A DNA stretch of 64,000 nucleotides from Psoroptes ovis. Its lineage: Eukaryota > Arthropoda > Arachnida > Sarcoptiformes > Psoroptidae. Position 1 is the first letter of the stretch, and the number at the start of each line of letters is the position of its first letter. The stretch is taken from NCBI GenBank assembly GCA_002943765.1, contig PQWQ01000002.1, forward strand, positions 1,364,001 through 1,428,000. Direction: 5' to 3'. Below, piece by piece: positions 52,181 to 64,000 of the stretch. The notes below the pieces were generated by a model. The model saw only the letters and a list, made by a program, of their open reading frames with translations. It was not told the DNA's origin and made no database searches. The translations under genes and the position numbers were made by a program.

Positions 52181-52734
52181 TTTTTTCTCGCATTAAAATA
52201 AAAATTTGAATCAATTAAACACACACAATCATATGATTTTGAAAAAAACAAATTATCACATAGATGTAGACATGTGCATCCAATTAAACCTTGCATGAAT
52301 CATAAAGATTTTTCTTGCTTAAATTAGATGCATTCGACAAATTAATGACAATCAAGAATATGAATGAAAATTTTATTTCGAAAAATTTTAAAATAAATTA
52401 ATTTAAAATTGAAATTTTAAAAAAATTTATTTTTGGGACAAGGGAAATTGGATTTACATTTTATGTATAAAATATCATTATTATTATTGTTGTTTATATA
52501 TCCATGTAATATAAAGAAACATACAAAAAAACTGATTTTTTTTTTCAATATTACATTGTACAAAATATATTTTGATAAGAAAAAAAAAACTAGAATTAAT
52601 ATCACAAATATTTTTTTTCATTTTCAATAAGCTTCAATTGAACTGAATTAATTTTTGTAGATTGTTCATTGTGTAGTTGTGTGTTTGAAAGAAAAAAAAG
52701 GTCACTTTTCCTTATATTTGATTTTATTTATATG
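52181..52734. other. 554-bp spacer between CEP170 and gephyrin
   Basis: Both neighbours are on the minus strand. It should hold the CEP170 3' UTR and the gephyrin promoter. A minus-strand AATAAA at 52728-52723 lies 6 nt after the CEP170 stop. No reading frame of interest. Confidence 0.4.
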
Positions 52735-55700
52735 TTAAATTTCAATAAAAAATCCTGATCGTGGCTGCTGCTGTTGAGATGATGTTGATGAATCAAATGA
52801 ATCTGGAGGCGATGATTGCTGTGAGTGCGAATGAATTCTGTTCGATTTTAGCTGTCTTTGTTGTTGTACTGTCGGTACAATAAATGGTGGTCGTCGAAAT
52901 CTATTATTCATTACATTATTCCTATCATTATTAGATTTTTCTATTGTAGATGCTGTTGAATCGCCAACACCATCACCACTAGTATCACTGTCAGAAGCGA
53001 TCGTAACGATCGGACTGTCTGTCTCATGTACTCCGATTCGAGAGTCATTTTTATGTGGTTCAACGATCATAGAAAAAACTAGATTAGAATTCAAAGAAAA
53101 TAAAATTAATAATTAAAATTCAAAATTAATATTTCATAGAAAATTACCATCAAAAATTTGTTCAACTTTTTTCAAATTCTTCAAAGTATTCGATAAATCT
53201 CGACTAATATTCGATGAATCATGATTATAATTATTGCGCGATTGATTCGATTTAGATGAATCAACAGTGTTTCCATTATTGTTATTGACTTGAGGCAATA
53301 TTTCATCTATCAAAGAACGAGCTTCAGATCCTGATAAATAATTAGAACGTTCTCGTTCTAGAAAATCACACATTCTTGTTCTAAGTTTAGATGATAATTG
53401 GTTTATAGCAGATATAACTAGTGAATCTAATGGTGAAATGGAAAATATTCTTGCATTGATACTTGAAGTTATAGCTGCCGAGTCAGCAGGCACTTCATTT
53501 GATTTTGTTTCATGCCGCTTATTTGAACGATCCGATAATAGACATTCGGTGACTGAATGAGTCATTAGATTAGGATCAGCTGATAATTGTCTCATTGGTG
53601 AATGATTAGCACTTGCTGAATGGTGATTATTGACAAAATTGTTAAAATCTTTATCAAATTGTGCCATTCGATGTGGTTTAGTGGAGAAAAAACGTTTTCC
53701 AACTTGAAAGGGAGGAATAATTTGTCCTTTAGTTGCTCTATGATCCAATATGGAAGGAGATGAAGGTTCATTATAATTTTGTTGCTCCGCAATCTGACAT
53801 TCATTCGATGATTTTCGAGGCTTATTATTTTCGTTATGGGATCCATTGCCAAATAGGGAATATGAAACTTGATTAAGCTGTCGTGTTTGTTTTTCCGAAT
53901 CAGTTCGTTTGTCAATGACTGTTGAAGCTATTTAGGCAAAGAAAAAAAAAATTAATTAATTTCTATTCGTACAAGCAATTAAAAAAAGCAGTCATGCAAA
54001 AAGTAAATTGAAATGACATACTTGATCTCAAAGATTTGTTAGTGCTTGCAAATGTTTTCAACCAAGGTGTGCTATTTTGAATGCTACCGGATGTTGATGT
54101 TGGCACACAACGTAATGATCGCCGACCGAAACGTGTGAATTGCAATGGTTGTTGTGATTCACTATCATCACATGACGAATATTCGGCATCGAATTGAATT
54201 TCATTATCTGAATGTGGAATCGTTTTACGTGGTGGCTTATTCATCAAAGATAATTGACAGTGTCTTTTAGTCTTAGTAGTCGAAATGGTTGGAAAATTTT
54301 CGATTGATGAACTAACTGATGAACAAGCAGATAATGACTTAATGGTCGGAATTTTAGTCAAAGTCGTTGACTGTTTACTGGCTGTTTTTCGATTGATTGA
54401 TTGATTGGCTGCTGATGATGACGATGGCGGTTTTTGAACGGATTTTGTCACTGCATTTGCTGTTGATGCTCGAGCACTTGGTACTCTAAGACTAAACCTG
54501 CCTCCATCATTACGTTTGAATGATGGTTTTGTGGCAACTGAAGCATTAGATTTTTGCGATTCTTTTGCTTTATTTGCAGATTGTTCAGAGATTTCTACTC
54601 CACATGTATCCATTCCTAGACGGGCACGACGTAATGCAAATGCACGATTAAAACGTAAATTGGATGATGTAGATGTGTTAGATGTTAAAGAGCCGCTACG
54701 TTCACGTTGTTGACGGTGATTATCATGATCTAATCGCTCCGGTGATGATGAGTAATCTTTAACAGGAGTTTTAATCGATTTACGATTCAAGTTTTGATTA
54801 CATAATCGACCGTTTGTCAAGTGTTGACGATCATTCAACATCGGTGTTGAAGGTGCAGAGCTGCATTGAGCTGACATTTTATAAGTCGTTGATTTTTTAT
54901 TTTTGATATTATTTTTATCAATCTCATTAGCATTCACATCACCATTTTTATCGTTCGAAGTGCAATCATTTGATGCGGCAACAGCAGCTGTCTGTGTAGA
55001 TGATAGCAACGATAATTTTCCAAGTCGAGCCGTTTTTTCTAATTTAGAATTAATCCTCTTGAATGCGCTCATTAATTCACTGCTGATCTTTTTTTTAGAT
55101 TTATCACCATAATTTGTCGAATACATTGTTGCTTTCGAATCATCTTCGATTATATCGAATGAATGACTTGATGACTTTTGCGTATTACTCATAGAATTAG
55201 GATGAAATGATTTGTCATCGTGATATGTGATAGATTGATTGCCAACTTCTGAACAGCTGGAGCGACGTTTCGTTCGAGTGAATGTTGCATCTTTTTTTAT
55301 TAGTTGATTATTATTTTTTTGTTTTTCATAATTGTTGAATAATTCATCAATCTGTTTTCGAGCAATTTCAAGTTTATCTTCATCATCGTCGTCATCATCA
55401 TCAACATCCTCATCTTCAATATCATCATCTTCTTTAGGTTCTTCATCTTCGACATCATAATCTTCATCATAACCGAATTCATCGGAATTAATCTCACCGT
55501 TACCACCTTCACCATCATTATGACAAGCATTATTTCGATTGCCAACACCTAGATCTTCATTCGAAGATTTTATTGGTATCTGATCAACATTATTTTCAAA
55601 GTGTTGTTCGGGTTGGGCACCATTTATTATATTAGATGATTTTCGAATACCTTTCTTTGAATTCATTACATTATTGCTATTATTATTACTATTATGCTTG

Positions 55701-58700
55701 GATTTCCTTTTATGTTTTTCGCCTGTAATCTCATCATAATCTATAACATAAGTTCCAGTATCGCTCAATTCACCATCATCATTATCATGATCATTATCGG
55801 CATCACCTAGATTGGTGTTTGAATCAATGGTCGCTATATCATTATTAATGGATTTTGGATAATGACGATTTAATGAGGATCGATGTGATTGAACTGTTTG
55901 ATCTCTTGTTAAATTTGATGAATCATCATCAAATTTTTTATTACGATCATTTGATGATTCAAAATTTTTATTATTCAAATTCGTTTCTACTATTGATGTT
56001 TTATTCGATGATTTCGCTTTAACACCATGTGAAAGTCGAGCATCTACATGATCATTATGATTGCTCAAATCAAAACATTGTTCATTTGCAATATTTCTGT
56101 CATAATGATTTCGATAATTATCATTATGTTCGAACATTCGATTTATTAAATAAACAGCAGATTCACTCAATTGACCACTTGATCTTGATGCAGGATGCTG
56201 TTGTCGTTGCTTTAACATTGAATCACTTGCTATTGTATCATCTTTTATCATATCGATACTTGATCGATGACCTGATTTAATGCGATTGGAATTTTCTTTT
56301 GACATTTTAGTCGATGAATTTATAAAGTTTGAACAATTATTATTGTTGTTATTATCAGTAGAATTTTTTAGTGTATCACTATTAGAAAAAATTTCATTGT
56401 TATTATTGTTTATCGATTGACAATCATTTGTCAATAATAATTTATTCAATTTCTTATCATAAGTATCACTTTTCTTCATCGATGCTGACAATGATTGATG
56501 TCGGGTGTGACCGGAACTATTCAAAGACTTCTGTTTATCATTCATATCATTTATGTCGAATACATAAGCAATATTTGTTTTAGTTGGTACAGATGTTGCT
56601 GATACGGTAGACAAACGTTTCGCCGATGTCATTGTTATGTCGTTGTTAGAAGTGTTCAAATTTTTTGAATGAGTTATTTGTTGTTGGAGTTGTTTTTGTT
56701 GTTTGATATGATCAATATCATTTGAAAAATTATTATTTTTTCTATTACTGAACAAAATTGGCGAGGCTTTTCTAATATTGTTTAAATTTTTATTATCACT
56801 GTTATCATCAAAATCAATCACAAATGCCATTCCACCAATTGAATGGCGAGAACGTGGCTGATGCAAAAACACTGGCAATGAATTTGGTTGTTTTGTGGAT
56901 GTATTGATACAATTTTGTTGTTTATAACTGAATTCAACATCATTTTCTAATGAAGATAATTCATTTTCATTATTAAAATTTGCTAATGTTGCTGATGTGC
57001 CTAATGATGATTGTCCACTACTTGTTGATGCAAGAAAATTTCCCGTATGATAATGTTCAAATGTATTGGTCACTTTTGTCGATGAAGATGATGACGATGA
57101 TGGCCGTTGTTGGTGTTGTACACGTCTTAAATGACCAATATCTTCGATATCATATAGATCATTTGTATCAGCATCAGTGACAGCACCTGAATCTGAATCG
57201 ACCGGTACTACAACTAATTGTTTTCTACCACAACGTTTATGTATTATTGATTGATCTTGTTCTATTAAATTGTTTTTATCATCCAAGGTTGTTTCATTGA
57301 CAGCTGCTGCCACTGTTTTCACTGCTGATATTGATGTCGATGTTACTGCTGAAGATGATGATGATGATTTTGCTGTTGTAGTTGTTGTTGGTGATGCCGT
57401 TGTCAAAGGTAACCATTGTTTGAATATTGTTTTATTATTTGAATTTAATTTTTCTATTTCACGAATATTTTTATTTATATTAAAATATGACGATATTGTT
57501 GAACTACTTTGATTTTTATTAATATCACCATCAACATCAGCATCATCATCATAGTCTTCTTCTTCTTCTTCTTCTTCTTCATCATCATCTTCATCACAAT
57601 CATCTGAAACAATAATCAAATCTTTTTGTTCATTTTGGCAAATAAAATTATTATTATTATTATTACGATATTTATAGTTATTATTAGCTAATGAATTATT
57701 CGTTAATGTTTCAGATGATGATTGTTGTTGTTGTTTTTGTAGTTGTGGTTTAGTATTCGTATATAATTCATGAAGCAAAGAAGATGATGATGGTGAATTA
57801 TTATATACGATAGTATTTGTTGATGAAGAAGCTGAAGCCATGATTGTTGCTTTTGTTTGTTCATTTGTCGATGTCGATGTTGTTGATGAAGAAGCTAATG
57901 ATGATGATATTACATTTTGGCAATGTGATTCATTCTTTAATTCTTGTTGCTGCTGTTGTTTTTGTTTATTTACAATTCTTTTCTCATCATCTAAAATTAA
58001 AATTTGGAATTATAAAAAAAAACGAAGAAAACAATGATAAGTAATTATTAGAAATAAATATGAATCAAAAATAAAATGAGAAAAAACTTGAGATTTTTAT
58101 CACAAGCGAAAATAAAATCAAATCATTGAATTACTAATACATTTTTCTTGATTATTTTAAATGAGAAATGAGTATCAAGAGTCGGTTGAATCATAACAAA
58201 CTCAAACACGAAAACACACATTCAAAAACAAACACAAACTCAAACAAACACACAGTCAAAACATTGACAGATTTAAATCAAAAGAAATTTAGATCATCAA
58301 AACACATATGCATCATTATCAATTAATGACGAAAAAAAAAATTGAACCACAAATGTCAAGTGTTACAAACATAGAAAAAATTAGGTTTCAATTACAAATA
58401 TTTTGTCTTAAAATTAAAACAAATTACGCACTTTTATCTTGAACAATTATCACAATTACTTCTGATTTTTGAAAATTATTAATTGATTAAATCTTTTGAT
58501 AATTTTTTCTTTGTTCACTGAAATAATTATGGAAAATTGTTTGTAATAATCTCAACATTACTTTTCTGAATAATATCACCATTTAGATTATTTATAAATT
58601 AACATTATTCATAATTATTATTATCATTATCATCCAGAATGTAGCTGATGATGATAATAATGAGGTTTTCGTAATTTTTTTTTCTGAATTCGTTTTTTGT

Positions 58701-61700
58701 TTTTTTGAAATTTCTCTCGTAATCTTCATCATCATCAGCAGCAACAGCATAAAATATTTTTGCTCGTAGAGATTAAAATCAATGAAAGAAACAACAACAC
58801 AAAAAATGATGGAAAACACATACAAGCAAGCAACACTTGTATTTATTGGTGTTTGGTTAGAGAAAATATAATAATAAATAATGAATTGAATAGTGTGTTG
58901 TTTATATTGAATATTTTGCAAATGATTAAACTCATGAAATGAAAGAGAGAGAGAGAAAGAAATCATTTATTTTCATTTAGCAGTAAATTATTTGGATATT
59001 TTGAATGAAATGAAATGGGAAAAAAGAGAGAGAGAGATTTGAACGAGAAATTTTTTGAAAAAAAAACGAAGTGAAATGACTTATGATTTACAAGTAGTGT
59101 TTGTTGTTGGCTGAATTCAAGTTTGACACGTACAACAACAATAAATGAATAATGGAAAATAATCCATAATCCACACACATAATCTTTGATAGAAGAAAAT
59201 GAGAAAGAGAAAAAAAAATTTTGAAATTTTAGAAATTTTGAAACAACTTTGTATGTGTTTTGTTTCAATGAAAATAATGAAAAAATAATAAAAAATAAAT
59301 TATTTAAAATTTTAAATCCATTTTTATTATGATAATATCATTATTATATCACATAATATCACTTTCAAATTTCAAAAACATTTCATAGACTCATGGATTT
59401 CTCATGTTTCTCATAGAGCGGATATTTTCACATAAAATTTCACCTATGAAGTCATAAACAAAACAAAATGATAAAAACAATATAAAGATATTTCATTTGA
59501 TATTTTCATTTCATATTTAATATCTTTTTTTGCATAAAACATTCAAATCTTTCGAAGGATTATTTGAAAAATTATAAAAAGAGATTTTCAAATTTTCATT
59601 TTTGCTTGAAATTCGTTTGAAATTATTGAATTAAATTCACTAAAAAAAACACACGAATTAAAGTTTTGATTCGGAATTTCAAAATTAATTTTCGTAGTTT
59701 TGTATGTAATTTAAAGCTGTACAATCATGAAATTCAATTTTAAAACTTCGAATCAAAACTTTAATCACTGTAATAATGATAATGATAATAATGAATATGT
59801 AATAATATAACAAGTTTATAAACGAAAAATTATTATTTAAAAAAATGAAAACACCTGAAAAATAAATATTAAATATACGAAAATACATTTACTTTTTATG
59901 GTCATAAATTGTTTTAGTTTTCTTTATTGTTGTTCATTGTGGAATAGGAATAATTTGTGGAAAATTAAATTTTAAATGAACAAAAAATAAACTAAAAATG
60001 AATTCATATTAAATTCAAAAATAATCATAATCATAATAATAATGGCTATAATGGCAATGATTATCATGATTATGATGAGATAATGATAACACCTTACTTT
60101 TTTTGTTGCTCGCCGCTCGTTTTTGATTTTGCATTTACTTAATTTTAGATCAAAAAAAGCTCACTACCATTAAAGGATATATGAATTTTCAAATGAAAAT
60201 AAAATAAATTGAAATAAAATGCATGGAATAAAATTGAAAAAAATTTTGATCACAAAATTGGTCACGAAACATTTGAATACGTTTTTTCGCTGATTGATTG
60301 ATCGATTGATTGGTCATTTGCTTTTTCGGCATTTCAATTTTTAGAAATCAATCAATTTCAATAATTTCGAGAAATTTTTCAAGAGACACAAGTTATTTTT
60401 GACAAATATGTATGAAAGTTTTCCACTTAATTTCTGCAGAAAATTTGCCTAATTTCAATCAGAAATTTCGTGAAATTCTTCGACAAACATTTATGTCTTT
60501 GTACTCGATTGAATTCTTCCTGTTCTCATTTCTTTTTTTTCTACTTCTCTGAGTGAAAATAAACAATAAAGACGAATGGTAATTTCAAATACATCACACA
60601 CATATGCATCCTTTGACAATTTGTGAATTTTGCAAAAGAAAATAATGGGAAAAAAATTTCACGGATATTCAAAGGTTTGAAAAAAAAGGTGTGAATTGAA
60701 TTTTTTTTAAATGGAAGAATGGACAATGTACAATGTAAATACATCAAACAATTGATGCTTACCTTTTGTCAATGTGTTCGATAAATGTTCATCATTGATC
60801 ATTGATTGTTTCGGAATTTTCGCCATATTTTCATTATTTTTTGCAGTCATATCATTGAATAATTGTTCAAATTTCATTATATTATTTGTTATATCTAAAC
60901 TATTATTATGATTTTGACTATTTTGATTGTTTGAACAATTATCATCACAATTTAAATATGGTAAATTATCATTATGATGTTGATGTTGATGATGATAAAT
61001 TATTGTTGTTGATGTTGATAATGTTGTCGTTTGTGGTAATTTTTGTGTGAATTTATCATCGACAATCATTTCATTATTATTTGAATTATTGAAACATTCT
61101 TTTGATTTATTATCGTGATGATCAAGATTATTATTTTGTTTATGGACACTTGTTGCTTTTGTTGTATTATTATTCATCAATAAATATGAAGTATGAATCT
61201 GTTGTTCAACTGTTGTTGTTGTTATGTTTGATTTCGACAAATGTAATGAACAATTGCGGTCTAAATGCTCATTATTATTATTATGATGATGAATATCATC
61301 ATTCATGTTTGTTGATATTTCAGATGTTTTACATGTCCATTGTTGTTGATGATTTACGTTTACATTTGAACAATGACTATCAACAACTCTATCATTATTA
61401 TTATTATTATTATCATCATCATCATCAACGTCATTGTAAACATCATCATCATCGTTTAGATCAGGTGTGACTTCATCATATTCATGTTCATCTGTCATTG
61501 TGAATAGAAATCTTGAATTTAATTTATTAATTGGATAATCATCAGAAAATTTCCTTAAAAATTCAGTATTTTGATATGTATGACTATGATAGAGATTATG
61601 GCGTGTTTGATTTGGTGATTCTGGTGCCGAAATTGAACATGGCTCTATTTTATATTGTTGCCCATTTTTGATCGGAAGATGATGATTTTGATTATTATTA

Positions 61701-64000
61701 TTATCATTATGGCAAGGTTGATGATGATGATAGCGTATAAATGTAATATCATCATTTCCTGAACAAATAAACAATGATGATTCTTTTTTATCTTTTGTTG
61801 ATACAGTGATTGTTGGAGATTTCTTTTTGAATTTAGCTTTAACCATTTTCATTGCCGACATAAACATTGATGATGATGATGATGATGATTGTGGTTGATG
61901 TGTGGTCGTGATTGTCGTTGATGCCATTGTTGATGATTTTGAAGATGATGATGATGAAGATGATGACATTAAAGAAAATGATGATGGTGATAATTTATGA
62001 TTATTCGATGTTGATGATGAAGATGCGGTTGATGATGTCGATGATGATGTTGATGTAGCATTTTTTTTCGCAACTCTATTATTCGAATCATTTTTCTTCT
62101 TATTATCATTTTTTCTAATACTGATCCGAAATAATTTATTCATTATTGGCGATTGTTTAGCAGCGGTTGTTACTGTTGTGGTTGGTGTGGGTTGTGATGA
62201 TGATTGATTTTTGTTTTTTATTGAATTTAATTTGAAATATTTATCACTATTATTGTTTCGATTATCATCAGCTTCATCCGCATCAATTTCAATATCATCA
62301 ATAACAATGAAATCATTTATTTTATTATTATTATTATTAGTGAATGAAGGCGTAGTCAATTGATATTGATTTTTATCACGATTAACACCAACACCATCAT
62401 CATCTTCATGATCATCATCAACAATAATGAGATTATTATTTAAATTTTCATGATTATTATTAACATAAAAAATTTGATTCATCAATTTTTCAGATGATTG
62501 ATTTGATTGAAATTGTAAATGTTTTAATTGATAAATATCAGGACCAAAACCAAAACGTATTTCATCATCAATGTTCAAACGGATGAATGAACGAGATGGT
62601 ACACGAATTTCATTTACAAATGTCTATTGAATTGAGCATCGATAATTGTGGGAAAAGAGAAAAAAAATGAAATTAAATATAGATTGCAATACATTTTAAT
62701 GATTTTTCATTAGGAAAAAATGTAAAAATAAAGGAAATGAAATAATTATTCACCAAACAACTAGAAAAAATGTCAAACAAAAAAAATTTGAATTTTCAAA
62801 TGATCAATTTTTGATGCGGTTACTCTCTCTCTCGATTTTTATTTCTCTCCATATTAATATCACTATCATAACAAGTAGTTCATTCAAAAAAAATCCGTGC
62901 AAATAAAAACATTAATGTTCAGCCATTAACCATGATTATCATTCATATGTGTGCGCTAAACATCGAAACATTAAGCGAATCAAATTAAAATTACCACCTA
63001 CATATTTTTTTCAAACTATTCAAAAGGTAGTGATAAATACATTAAGCAAAACAAAAACAAAAAAAAAAAATGAAATCAAAATTAAAATTATATCAAAACA
63101 TTGAGCTTAAATGTTCTAAAAGTGAAAAATGATTCAAATAATTTGAAATAAAACACACAAACAAACAACGACCATAACAAGATCCACAGAAAAAAAATCA
63201 ATCATAATGATAAGCATTTGTATGACACAACACCAACAACAACAACAACAACAAGAACAAGATGACTACTAAAATTAGCAAAATTAAAATGATGATGATG
63301 ATAATTGAGTCAAATAAAATGAAATAATCACCACATTTTCAATGATAATTAGAATGAAGGGGAAACAATATTGATAAGAGCTCGAAACTGAATTCATCGA
63401 GGAGATAAGAAAAAAGGTCAACAGGGCAAAACAAATAATGATTAAAATCAAATAAAATTTGAATTAAATGTGGGAAAAACTGGTGAATATAATGAACAGA
63501 GACATTTCATTGTTCATTTCTTAATGTAATTAATGATTATTGATGATTTTTTTTTGTAGCCAACATTCGATATAATTTATCATTAGATTTATCTATTTTC
63601 CTTTGAATTCATGTCAAATGTTTGATATTCGAATATTGAATAGATTGTGATCAACGTATTAATTGATATTTATTAATCAATGAATGAATGTTTTTTTTTC
63701 TATTACTTACACCAAATTTAGAATCAAGATCTTTGATATGAAATGATCCATTTGCATAGATTAATATTGCATGATGATCATTTTTTTTCATGGGTTGTTG
63801 TTGGTGATGTTGTTGTAGTTGTTGGCGATTAAATATATCTGCACTAATGAAACAAACATAATTTTCATGTGGTTCAATTTTCAATTGAAAATTATCATTT
63901 TTTGACATCAATATCCAATTATCATTCAATGATGAGGATGATGATGATGATTGTTGTGGTTGTTGTTGCAGTTGTTCATCACCACCATTCGTTGTCGATG
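52735..64000 (-). CDS. CEP170: CEP170 family centrosomal protein, 5' end outside window
   Basis: Centrosome and microtubule-associated scaffold. Five exons join in frame: 64000-63711 (open at the window edge), 62623-60763, 57990-54022, 53927-53148 and 53078-52735, giving at least 2,413 aa against about 1,580 in human. The N-terminal FHA domain is split by a 1,087-nt intron; the join rebuilds FHIKDLDSKFGTFVNEIRVP followed by IDDEIRFGFG. Later family blocks are GGMAFVIDFDD near 1100, SDTGTYVIDYDE near 1460, ARKQIDELFNNYE near 1590 and FALRRARLGMD near 1830. The C-terminal LKNLKKVEQIFDVFSMIVEP is rebuilt across the last intron. Everything between is Asn, Ser, Asp and Gln-rich. Oddities: the FHA lacks the usual Gly-Arg of the first phosphopeptide loop and carries a Gln/His run, and the 2,772-nt intron 57991-60762 holds a MITE. 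No long alternative frame in the introns looks coding. Confidence 0.88.
57991..60762. other. 2.8-kb intron of CEP170
   Basis: Lies between GACAAAAG|GTAAGC at 60763 and the acceptor TTTTAG at 57991. It contains GA-rich tracts (58944-58957 and 59026-59037), the second MITE-like element at 59659-59763 and no family-like reading frame. It is by far the longest intron in the window; most others are under 130 nt. Confidence 0.7.
59659..59763 (+). mobile_element. 105-bp MITE-like fold-back element, copy 2
   Basis: Starts TAAAGTTTTGATTCG and ends CGAATCAAAACTTTA, a perfect 15-bp terminal inverted repeat beginning and ending in TA. Pairing continues imperfectly for about 20 more bases on each side. 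Same length and orientation as copy 1 at 42228-42332, with conserved internal words TTTTCGTAG and GAAATTCAATTTTAAA. It sits inside the large CEP170 intron. Confidence 0.7.
62624..63710. other. 1.1-kb intron splitting the CEP170 FHA domain
   Basis: Donor GGT|GTAAGT at 63710 and acceptor CAATAG at 62624 in minus-strand sense. Sequence is AT-rich with a CAA run near 63235-63252 and CTCTCTCTC near 62824. No reading frame of interest. Confidence 0.75.

Noticed and set aside
51783..52196. 137-codon plus-strand frame
   Set aside because: Antisense to the MogA domain of gephyrin; no family features.
61102..61470. 122-codon plus-strand frame rich in Tyr and His
   Set aside because: Antisense of Asn/Asp/His-rich codons of CEP170.
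1..64000. CRISPR arrays, phage genes, bacterial operons or viral genes
   Set aside because: No spaced direct repeats, ribosome binding sites or viral protein motifs were seen; genes are interrupted by GT-AG introns.

Overview
The window is nuclear DNA of an arthropod, most likely an astigmatid mite of the Dermatophagoides/Sarcoptes type. That is inferred from very AT-rich intergenic DNA, compact genes with 54-123 nt GT-AG introns, proteins full of Asn, Ser and Gln runs, and animal-only gene families (Dpp/BMP, gephyrin, CEP170, Expansion, FKBP15). Nothing prokaryotic, viral or CRISPR-like is visible. All splice junctions below were joined by hand; each keeps the reading frame and most restore a known family motif.

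Layout. 1-4960: gene-free DNA ending in the 3' flank of dpp. 4961-7860 (-): a Dpp/BMP2/4 ligand in two coding exons with an odd long N-terminal extension. 7861-21324: about 13.5 kb with no recognisable gene, probably leader introns and regulatory DNA of dpp. 21325-26641 is a compact housekeeping block: STX16 (-) is divergent from GLYCTK (+), and FKBP15 (+) follows GLYCTK after only 147 bp. 26642-35070: about 8.4 kb without a convincing gene. 35071-37280 (+): an Expansion-like MH2-domain protein. 38150-39292 (+): a TUTase-like nucleotidyltransferase, convergent with an unknown secreted protein (39625-40752, -). 43476-45180 (-): a MOSPD2-like CRAL-TRIO protein lacking the MSP domain. 47155-50009 (+): a small four-helix membrane protein, an unknown secreted or GPI-anchored helical protein, and SRPRB. 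50089-52180 (-): gephyrin/Cinnamon, tail to tail with SRPRB. 52735 to the right edge (-): a very large CEP170 homologue whose first exon or exons lie beyond the window.

The genes do not form one pathway. They cover morphogen signalling (dpp), cuticle or tube shaping (Expansion), Golgi and endosome traffic (STX16, FKBP15, the MOSPD2-like protein), ER protein targeting (SRPRB), serine/fructose catabolism (GLYCTK), molybdenum cofactor synthesis (gephyrin), RNA tailing (TUTase) and centrosome/microtubule organisation (CEP170).

The most unusual non-genic find is a pair of 105-bp fold-back elements with 15-bp TA-ended inverted repeats (42228-42332 and 59659-59763), which look like a small Tc1/mariner-type MITE family. 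I found no undescribed multi-gene system. The best leads are the MITE pair, the altered domain architectures (Dpp N-terminus, FHA of CEP170, FKBP15, MOSPD2-like) and three family-less genes.
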